Assembly: GCA_036393335.1 (NCBI GenBank)
Contig: DASWHD010000029.1
Location: forward strand, 1 to 15,288
From: DASWHD01 sp036393335
GTDB lineage: Bacteria > CG2-30-53-67 > CG2-30-70-394
DNA: 15,288 nt
Reading direction: 5' to 3'
Below are positions 1 to 5,938 of the stretch, piece by piece. A program made the translations under genes and the position numbers. Each line of letters opens with the position of its first letter. Positions within the stretch are counted from its first letter, which is position 1. Under the pieces are notes generated by a model. The model did not search any database. It saw only the letters and a list, made by a program, of their open reading frames with translations, and was not told the DNA's origin.

Positions 1-65
1 CGGGCATGGGCTGTGCGGTGGATCGCCTCTCCCCGTGGACGCTTCGATATGGGATGGTGCGTCGT

Positions 66-81
66 CGCCGTGCTAACGGCG
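66..81. terminator. Small GC hairpin upstream of first gene
   Basis: CGCCGT and ACGGCG form a perfect 6-bp stem around the loop GCTA. It ends about 22 bases before the ATG at 104. There is no run of T after it, so it is a weak candidate for the terminator of a gene left of the window, or a leader hairpin of the DUF2721 gene. Confidence 0.22.
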
Positions 82-103
82 CCTCCGCTTTGTGAGCCGA
101 CCC

Positions 104-556
104 ATGCCTTTGACCGCGCTGATCCCGATCCTGCAAGTGGCCATCGGCCCGGTCATCCTGGTGTCCGGCGTCGGCCTGCTGCTGCTGAGCATGACCAATC
201 GTCTCGGGAGGGTCGTCGACCGCAGCCGGCAGCTCGCCCATGAGCTACGCGGCGCGCCCCCGGGCGAGCGGGCCAGCGTCATCGCCCAGATCGATGTCCT
301 CTGCCGCCGGGCACGGATCGTGCGGGCCGCGATCGCCTTCGCCGTGGTGAGCATGCTCGTCGCCGCGGTGCTCATCATCGCCCTGTTCCTCATGGCCCTC
401 CTCGACCTCGGTGTGGGGTGGCCCATCAGTGCGCTGTTCGTCGCGTGCATGGGGTGCCTCATTGCGTCGCTGGTGCTCTTCATCTGGGACGTCAACCTCT
501 CCCTCAACGCGCTGTTTCTCGACGTGGAGTTCTTCGAGGGCGACGGGGCAAGGTGA
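104..556 (+). CDS. DUF2721 family membrane protein
   Basis: This is a 150-residue integral membrane protein of unknown function. Three hydrophobic helices are visible, at about residues 8-28, 75-98 and 105-128. The segment after the first helix reads NRLGRVVDRSRQL and the end of the last helix leads into FIWDVNLSLNAL. Both match what I know of the DUF2721 family, which consists of small proteins with three membrane helices and a conserved cytoplasmic N-R-x-x-R-x-x-D-R stretch. The length is normal for the family. A GTG at 92 would add only four residues (V-S-R-P). Neither start has a good ribosome binding site, so the ATG is chosen for family fit. The next gene starts about 100 bases downstream on the same strand. 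The family assignment is fairly secure; no biochemical role can be given. Confidence 0.8.
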   Translation: MPLTALIPILQVAIGPVILVSGVGLLLLSMTNRLGRVVDRSRQLAHELRGAPPGERASVIAQIDVLCRRARIVRAAIAFAVVSMLVAAVLIIALFLMALLDLGVGWPISALFVACMGCLIASLVLFIWDVNLSLNALFLDVEFFEGDGAR

Positions 557-653
557 CGCGGGACGACTCCGGCCGCCCGGCGCGCACCGTTGACCATACA
601 ATGGCGGCGGCGCACCTTGCGGTCCGATGGGCGGTGGGGCTCGATCCTTGACG

Positions 654-2213
654 ATGGCGCGCTGGCTAGTGCGGGAGATCTATCTGGACCCCGCGGCCGG
701 GGAGGCCGAGTTGCAGGTCGCGGTGGCGCGCCGGCTCGGAGTGCCGGCGGGCGACCTCGGCCCAGTGACGGTCCACCGCCGCGGTCTGGACGCCCGCCAC
801 GGGGTGCGCATGGTGTACAGCGTGGTGGTCGAGGCACCGCTGCTGTCCTCGCCGCACCCGAGCGTGGTGGAGGCACCGCCTCCCATCGCGCCGCCGCCGA
901 TCCCCGAGCGCCGCCTGCCGTGCCGGCCGATCGTGGTAGGCAGCGGGCCGGCAGGTCTGTTCGCGGCCCTGGTCCTGGCGCGCTCCGGCAACCCGCCGGT
1001 GATCGTGGAGCGTGGCCAGCCGGTGGAGGGGAGGGTGCCGGCGGTGCGCGCCTTCCACCGCGACGGCACCTTCGATCCGGAGAACAACGTGCAGTTCGGC
1101 GAGGGCGGTGCCGGGACCTTCTCGGACGGCAAGCTGGACAGCTCCCGCGAGGGACCGCTGGCGGCGTGGCTGAAGGACGAGCTGATCGCCCTGGGAGCGC
1201 CCACCGAGATCCGGCTGGACAGCCACCCCCATGTCGGTACCGATCGCCTGCGTGCGGTGGTGATCCACCTGCGTCGCTACCTCGAGTCCCTCGGCTGCAC
1301 CTTCCGCTTCGGGGTGCGCATGGAGCGGCTCGCCGTGCGTGGCGGTCACCTGGCGGGGATCGAGACCAGCGTGGGTCCGATCGACGGCACGATCGTCTTT
1401 CTGGCGCCCGGCAACGGTGCGCGTGACACCTTCACCGCCCTCCACCGCCAGGGGGTGGCGATGGAGACGAAGCCGTTTGCCGTGGGGCTGCGCGTCGAGC
1501 ACCCGCAGGCGCTGATCGACCGCATCCAGTACGGCGCGGCCGCCGGACGCGGCCTGCCGCCGGCGCGCTACCGCTTTGTCCACCAGGAGCGCGACGGCCG
1601 CGCGGTGTACACCTTCTGCATGTGCCCGGGGGGCGAGGTGGTGGGCTCGGCCTCGGCGCCGGGACAGATGGTGGTCAACGGCATGAGCCCGCGGCGCCGC
1701 GACACGGGGTTCGCCAATAGCGGCATCGTGGTCACGGTGGACCCGCGGGACTTTCCCGGCTCGGGGCCCCTCGCCGGGATGCACTTCCAGGAGGGGCTGG
1801 AGCGCCATGCCTTCCGTCTCGGGGGCGAGGGAAATTGCGCCCCGGTACAGAGCCTGGCGACTTACCTCGGCCGGGGCCAGGCGGCGCCGGCTCCCGGCAC
1901 CTACCGCCCCGGGCAAGTAGAGGCACGCCTCTCGGCGCTCCTGCCCGGCTACCTTACCGCGGCCCTGAAGCGCGGCCTCGCCGCCTTCGGCCAGGGCGCG
2001 CCGGCCTTTCTCGACGGGGGAGCGCTGCTCTACGGCGTGGAGTCCCGGACGTCGTCTCCGATCCGGTTGGGGCGCGGCGCGGACTACCAGTCCGTGTCTC
2101 ACCGCGGACTTTTCCCGATGGGTGAAGGTGCCGGCCACGCCGGTGGCATCGTCTCCTCGGCCCTGGACGGGGTGAACGCCGCCCTCGCCCTGCTGCGTAT
2201 CCCCACATCGTGA
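654..2213 (+). CDS. FAD-dependent dehydrogenase, COG2509 type
   Basis: A 519-residue cytosolic flavoprotein. Residues 1 to about 60 form a small N-terminal domain, followed by a proline-rich linker (about 61-90). A Rossmann FAD-binding strand-loop-helix follows at about 92-120 with the GSGPAG dinucleotide motif at 96-101 and a Glu (VIVERG) closing the second strand. The family hallmark ENNVQFGEGGAGTFSDGKL lies at about 143-161. The C-terminus has a second FAD contact region, GLFPMGEGAGHAGGI, typical of this uncharacterised dehydrogenase family (COG2509, often named NAD(P)/FAD-dependent oxidoreductase). Members resemble HI0933-like and geranylgeranyl-reductase-like flavoproteins, but the substrate is not known. 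The ATG at 654 is preferred because MARWLVREIYL begins the conserved N-terminal strand. An in-frame ATG at 627 would add nine residues without family support. Neither start has a strong ribosome binding site. Nothing looks truncated. Confidence 0.85.
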   Translation: MARWLVREIYLDPAAGEAELQVAVARRLGVPAGDLGPVTVHRRGLDARHGVRMVYSVVVEAPLLSSPHPSVVEAPPPIAPPPIPERRLPCRPIVVGSGPAGLFAALVLARSGNPPVIVERGQPVEGRVPAVRAFHRDGTFDPENNVQFGEGGAGTFSDGKLDSSREGPLAAWLKDELIALGAPTEIRLDSHPHVGTDRLRAVVIHLRRYLESLGCTFRFGVRMERLAVRGGHLAGIETSVGPIDGTIVFLAPGNGARDTFTALHRQGVAMETKPFAVGLRVEHPQALIDRIQYGAAAGRGLPPARYRFVHQERDGRAVYTFCMCPGGEVVGSASAPGQMVVNGMSPRRRDTGFANSGIVVTVDPRDFPGSGPLAGMHFQEGLERHAFRLGGEGNCAPVQSLATYLGRGQAAPAPGTYRPGQVEARLSALLPGYLTAALKRGLAAFGQGAPAFLDGGALLYGVESRTSSPIRLGRGADYQSVSHRGLFPMGEGAGHAGGIVSSALDGVNAALALLRIPTS

Positions 2214-2225
2214 TTGGCGATGGCG

Positions 2226-2339
2226 GTAGGAGGCGGGGGCGCTGCGCCGAAGCCAACCGGGGTCAGCCCGACGTGACCTCGCAGCGCGCGGATCTTGATT
2301 CGCCACGCAAGGTCTGGTGCAGGTTTTGCCCGCTCCTAC
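2226..2339. repeat. Degenerate inverted REP-like pair in intergenic gap
   Basis: GTAGGAG at 2226-2232, followed by GCGGG, is mirrored by CCCG-CTCCTAC ending at 2339. The same GTAGGAG core opens both arms of the better preserved REP pair at 10709-10783, so this looks like a decayed copy of that repeat family. It lies between the flavoprotein gene and the hybrid kinase gene. Nothing else recognisable was found in the 266-bp gap 2214-2479; no convincing sigma-70 promoter was seen. Confidence 0.4.
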
Positions 2340-2479
2340 GGTGACCGCCCGTGGTCGGGAGGTAGCTGGCGCGACTTGCCTTGCCCGAGGTTTTCGGTGA
2401 AGTAGGGGGCTACTACGTCTCGTTGGCTGACCGGGAGTCGGGCAATGACCAGGCGAGGGTCCTGCGCAGGGGGGGCTCG

Positions 2480-4600
2480 ATGGCCGTGAGCTTCGCGCGC
2501 TACCAGATCACAGCGGCAGCCCTGTTCGCCCTCGCCATCGCGGGCGTTGGGCTCGTCCTGGATGTCGCCACGCCCCTGGCCCAGGCGGGTGGGGTGGGAT
2601 ACGTGGCCCTGGTGCTCCCTGCCCTGTGGCTGCCGTGGCGACGGGCGGCGCTGGTGCTCGGAGGCCTCGGCACCGTGCTCATCGCCGCGGGTTACCCTGG
2701 CGCGGCGGCCACCGGCGGGCCGTGGATCGCGGCCGGCAGTCGTGGATTGGCACTGGGCGCCCTATGGTTGGCCGCGGCGACGCTGGGGCGTTCTCGTGCG
2801 GCGACGATCCTCGGCGACCGCGCGGCCCATTTACGTGCCCTCATTGACACCACCGCCGACGGGGTGATCCTCATCGATAACGTAGGCACGGTGCAGGAGT
2901 TCAACGCGGCCTGCGAACACCTCTTCGGGTACCGAGCGGACGAGGTGATCGGGTGCAACGTCAACATGCTCATGCCGCCGCCCTACCACGAGGAGCACGA
3001 CGGCTACCTGCGCCACTACCGGGAGACGGGGGAACGGCGGATCATCGGCACCGGCCGGGTGGTGGAGGGACGGCGCAAGGACGGCTCGGTGTTCCCGCTG
3101 CAGCTCTGGGTGGGTGAGACGAAGGAAGGCAAGGAACGGGTGTTCGTCGGTACCATCCGTGACCTCACGGAGAAGGAGCTCACGGCCCACGCCCTGAGGC
3201 AGGCCAAGGAGCAGGCGGAGGCGGCCAACCGCGCCAAGTCGCTGTTCCTCGCCAACATGACCCACGAGCTGCGTACGCCGATGAACGCGGTCCTCGGTTA
3301 TGCACAGATCATGTGCAACGACCCGACCATCTCGAAGAGCCATCGCCAGGCGGTCCAAGCGGTGATGCACGCGGGCAACCACCTCATGGAGCTGATCAAT
3401 GACATCCTCGACCTGTCCAAGATCGAGGCCGGCGCCATGGAAGTCCGCGCCACGGACTTCTCCTTGTGGGACCTCACCGACGGGCTGGCAGACATCTTTC
3501 ACGTACGTTGCGAGGAGAAGGGGATCCGCTGGCGGGTCGAGAACATGGTGGATGAACATGTCCTGGTGCATGGCGACCACGGCAAGCTACGCCAGGTCCT
3601 GATCAACTTTCTGGGCAACGCGGTGAAGTTCACGGATCGGGGCGAGGTGGTGCTGCGCGTGGCGCGGGAGGGGGACGAGTACCGCTTCGAGGTGGAGGAC
3701 ACGGGTCCCGGCGTCACACCGGAGGCCAAGGAGCAGATCTTCGAGCCCTTCCACCAGGCGGAGGAAGGGCGCAGCAAGGGGGGCACCGGGCTCGGCTTGG
3801 CCATCGCCCGGCGCCAGATCGAGCTCATGGGTGGCGCGATGGGGCTGGACAGTCGCGTCGCTGAGGGCAGTCGCTTTTTCTTCACTCTCACCCTGCCGCC
3901 GGCCGAGGGCGACGGTGTGAAGTGTGCGCAACGGGACGTACGGGTCGTCGGGTTGGCGCCCGAGTGTCGGGTCGAGGCCTTGGTGGTGGACGACGTGAAG
4001 GATAATCGCGACATCCTGTTAAACATGCTGACCACCATCGGTGTGACCGTGCGTACGGCGGGCGATGGCGATGAGGCCCTGGCGAGGATCCGCGAGCGGC
4101 GCCCGGACGTCGTATTCATGGACATCCGCATGCCGGGCATGGACGGCGTCGATGCTCTGGCCGAGCTACGCCGCGCGCCGGAGACCCGGGAAGTGGTGTG
4201 CGTCGCGGTCACCGCCTTGGGAATGCTTCACCAGAGCGAGCACTACCTCGCGGCCGGCTTCGATGACATCGTCAGTAAACCGTTTCACTTCGAGCGCATT
4301 TACGAGTGCCTGCGCACCCACCTGGGCACCCGCTTCGTCTATGAGGCAGTGGACCCGGCAGCACACGATGCACGGCAGGCACCGATCGATGTGGCGGCGA
4401 TCGCCCTCACCGACGGGATGTGTGAGCGTCTGAGCGAGGCGGCGCGGGTCAACGACTTTACCGAGATCGACACCCTCCTCGACGAGGTGGCCGCGGGCGG
4501 AAGCGACTCCCGTGACCTCGCTCGCCACCTGCGCGGCCTTCTCCGCCGTTACGACAGCGCGGGGATCCTCGCGATCCTGGAGAAGGTGCGCCATGGCTGA
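2480..4600 (+). CDS. Membrane hybrid histidine kinase, FixL-like PAS-HisKA-HATPase-REC
   Basis: A 706-residue inner-membrane sensor kinase. Residues 8-105 hold three to four hydrophobic segments with very short loops, so there is no large periplasmic sensor. A PAS domain spans about 115-231 and closely resembles the FixL haem-PAS. EEHDGYLRHY puts His173 where FixL has its haem-ligand His200, and RRIIGTGR puts Arg193 where FixL has Arg220; FixL Arg206 is replaced by His179. A short coiled coil (235-254) leads to HisKA with phospho-acceptor His262 (THELRTP). HATPase_c follows with N-box Asn380, G1 DTGPG (Asp407) and G2 GTGLGLAI (435-442). The receiver domain at about 497-617 has Asp504/Asp505, phospho-acceptor Asp548, Thr578 and Lys600. 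The last ~85 residues are a helical tail without an HPt-type histidine. The start at 2480 is chosen for the CAGGGGGGG-like ribosome binding site just upstream; a TTG at 2381 would add 33 unlikely residues. The stop overlaps the next gene by 8 bp, so the two are almost certainly co-transcribed. Confidence 0.9.
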   Translation: MAVSFARYQITAAALFALAIAGVGLVLDVATPLAQAGGVGYVALVLPALWLPWRRAALVLGGLGTVLIAAGYPGAAATGGPWIAAGSRGLALGALWLAAATLGRSRAATILGDRAAHLRALIDTTADGVILIDNVGTVQEFNAACEHLFGYRADEVIGCNVNMLMPPPYHEEHDGYLRHYRETGERRIIGTGRVVEGRRKDGSVFPLQLWVGETKEGKERVFVGTIRDLTEKELTAHALRQAKEQAEAANRAKSLFLANMTHELRTPMNAVLGYAQIMCNDPTISKSHRQAVQAVMHAGNHLMELINDILDLSKIEAGAMEVRATDFSLWDLTDGLADIFHVRCEEKGIRWRVENMVDEHVLVHGDHGKLRQVLINFLGNAVKFTDRGEVVLRVAREGDEYRFEVEDTGPGVTPEAKEQIFEPFHQAEEGRSKGGTGLGLAIARRQIELMGGAMGLDSRVAEGSRFFFTLTLPPAEGDGVKCAQRDVRVVGLAPECRVEALVVDDVKDNRDILLNMLTTIGVTVRTAGDGDEALARIRERRPDVVFMDIRMPGMDGVDALAELRRAPETREVVCVAVTALGMLHQSEHYLAAGFDDIVSKPFHFERIYECLRTHLGTRFVYEAVDPAAHDARQAPIDVAAIALTDGMCERLSEAARVNDFTEIDTLLDEVAAGGSDSRDLARHLRGLLRRYDSAGILAILEKVRHG
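4579..4586 (+). promoter_or_regulatory. Strong ribosome binding site that fixes the downstream start
   Basis: GGAGAAGG lies six bases before the ATG at 4593, inside the last codons of the kinase gene. It decides the start of the receiver-LRR gene against the longer in-frame reading from 4512, and it implies translational coupling across the 8-bp overlap. Confidence 0.65.
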
Positions 4601-5813
4601 GCTGACCCCAAGGGAAATGGCCGGGGCCAAGATCCTCATCGTCGACGACCTGCCGGCGAACCTCGACGTCCTGCGCAACATCCTCACGGCGGATGGCTAC
4701 CGCATCTTCTTCGCCACCAGCGGCCAGGCCGCCCTGCGCGTGGCGGCCGAGGTTTTACCCGACCTCATCCTCCTCGACGTGACGATGCCGCAGATGGACG
4801 GCTTCGAGACTTGCCGGCGATTAAAGGAGATCGAGACCGCACGGGAGATCCCGGTGATCTTCGTCACCGCGCGCACCGAGATCGAGGACCTAGCCAAGGG
4901 GTTCGACGTCGGCGGCATGGACTACATCACCAAGCCGATCAAGCGCCCCGAGGTCGAGGCCCGGGTGCGGACCCACCTGCAGATCCAGGCCTTGATCCGC
5001 CAACAGAAGGAGCACCTCGCCGCCCTCCACCGCTCCCAGCAGGAGCTGCAGGAGCTCAATGCGACCAAGGACAAGTTCTTCTCCATCATCGCCAAGGACC
5101 TGCGTGGACCCCTGGCCGCGATCGCGCAGGTCAGCGCCTCGCTGCGCCGCTCGGTAGGAGTGGGCGGTTCCGCGGGCGATCGCGTCGACCGCCAACTCCA
5201 GGGGGTGAGTGCCACCGCGGAGACGGTCCTCGGCCTCTTGGAGAACCTCCTCGAGTGGCCGCGGGTACAGACCGGCCAGAAGCTCGATCTCTTCGATAGC
5301 CCGGTGGCGGACCGGGACCTCGCCTACCTCGTGCAGGGTCTCAACAAGCTGCGCTTCCTGTCCCTCGCCGATACCCGGGTGACCGACGACGGCCTCGCCC
5401 ACGTGGCGCGCCTTACCGACCTGCGCGAGCTGCACCTGGACAACACCGCGATCACCGACGCCGGCCTGCGCCACCTCCCGTACCTGCGAGAGCTGCTGAT
5501 CCTCGACCTGAAGGGGACGAAGGTCACCGACGCCGGCCTCGCGTACCTGGCCCCGTTGGAAAAGCTCCAGGGGCTATACCTTACCCGCACGGTGATCACC
5601 GACGAGGGGCTCGTCCACGTCGGGAAGCTGCTCAACCTGCGCACTCTTATCCTCTGGGACACCGGCACCACCGACGCCGGCCTGCATCATCTGCACAGCC
5701 TGACCCACCTGCGGGAGGTGATCCTCTGGGGTACGGCCGTCACCGACGCCGGCGCCGCCCGCCTCCGCGAGGCTCTCCCCGACTGTGACGTCAGCGTCGA
5801 TATGGCCGAATAG
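4593..5813 (+). CDS. Receiver protein with histidine-less HisKA segment and C-terminal LRR domain
   Basis: A 406-residue cytosolic protein with an unusual architecture. Residues 11-130 are a complete CheY-like receiver: Asp18/Asp19, phospho-acceptor Asp62 (LLDVTMP), Thr92 and Lys114. A coiled coil (about 131-158) follows. Residues 157-228 are clearly HisKA-derived: KDKFFSIIAKDLRGPLAAI is the usual F-F-S-I-I-A-H-D-L-R H-box with the catalytic His replaced by Lys168, and LLENLLEWPRVQTGQ is the usual second dimerisation helix. Where a HATPase domain should follow, the sequence changes at about residue 230 into six leucine-rich repeats (250-393) with an ALPDCDV cap. The protein therefore cannot be a kinase. 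It is best read as a phosphorylatable, probably dimeric receiver whose output is an LRR protein-binding surface. Its gene overlaps the hybrid kinase gene, the likely phosphodonor, by 8 bp. The target of the LRR is unknown. Domain calls are firm; the role is inferred. Confidence 0.88.
   Translation: MAELTPREMAGAKILIVDDLPANLDVLRNILTADGYRIFFATSGQAALRVAAEVLPDLILLDVTMPQMDGFETCRRLKEIETAREIPVIFVTARTEIEDLAKGFDVGGMDYITKPIKRPEVEARVRTHLQIQALIRQQKEHLAALHRSQQELQELNATKDKFFSIIAKDLRGPLAAIAQVSASLRRSVGVGGSAGDRVDRQLQGVSATAETVLGLLENLLEWPRVQTGQKLDLFDSPVADRDLAYLVQGLNKLRFLSLADTRVTDDGLAHVARLTDLRELHLDNTAITDAGLRHLPYLRELLILDLKGTKVTDAGLAYLAPLEKLQGLYLTRTVITDEGLVHVGKLLNLRTLILWDTGTTDAGLHHLHSLTHLREVILWGTAVTDAGAARLREALPDCDVSVDMAE
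5340..5771 (+). repeat. Six in-register 24-residue leucine-rich repeats (72-bp period)
   Basis: Residues 250-393 of the receiver protein divide exactly into six 24-residue units with no insertions. The consensus is L-x-x-L-x-x-L-x-L-x-x-T-x-(V/I)-T-D-(A/D/E)-G-L-x-x-(L/V). The units begin at residues 250, 274, 298, 322, 346 and 370. A half unit (VADRDLAYLVQG) precedes the first. This T-x-V-T-D-A-G-L type of LRR, and the closing LREALPDC cap, are especially common in Planctomycetes proteins (known from the family, not checked here). The fifth unit has T in place of the V/I (TGTTDAGL) and the sixth has Ala for the Leu after G. Confidence 0.9.
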
Positions 5814-5816
5814 ACC

Positions 5817-5838
5817 GTAGGTCGCGGGACGCGACCTA
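5817..5838. terminator. Convergent-gene hairpin, possible bidirectional terminator
   Basis: GTAGGTCGC and GCGACCTAC pair perfectly over 9 bp around a GGAC loop (the core pairing extends to 10 bp with a 2-base loop). It starts four bases after the stop of the receiver-LRR gene and lies about 100 bases past the stop of the convergent RND gene. No T-run follows on either strand, so intrinsic termination is not proven. It may instead be a palindromic repeat unit acting as a transcript end. Confidence 0.45.
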
Positions 5839-5892
5839 CGTCGGTCGATCCATTGCGCCGGTTCTGGCGTCGCCGCGAAAGGAACGCGCGGC

Positions 5893-5904
5893 CGGGACGT
5901 CCCG
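5893..5904. repeat. 12-bp perfect palindrome between convergent genes
   Basis: CGGGACGTCCCG is self-complementary. It lies 35 bases downstream of the RND gene stop (minus strand). With no loop it is a poor RNA hairpin; it could be an operator-like dyad or chance in GC-rich DNA. Confidence 0.2.
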
Positions 5905-5938
5905 ACCACGCGGTCCGCGGTTGATCTGAACGGTTGGG

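Noticed and set aside
590..602. TTGACC and TACAAT as a promoter for the flavoprotein gene
   Set aside because: The two hexamers are nearly adjacent, so they cannot be a -35/-10 pair, and neither has a partner at 16-18 bases.
666..2306. Long minus-strand open frame opposite the flavoprotein gene
   Set aside because: It is the mirror of a gene with clear FAD-binding motifs; long antisense frames are common in DNA this GC-rich, and its residues (His/Arg/Ala-rich) match no family.
2381..2479. TTG start extending the kinase by 33 residues
   Set aside because: The extra residues look non-coding, and the ATG at 2480 has a G-rich ribosome binding site directly upstream.
5153..5164. GGTAGGAGTGGG inside the receiver-LRR gene as a REP copy
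   Set aside because: A single short match to the REP head with no hairpin or inverted partner, within coding sequence; likely chance.
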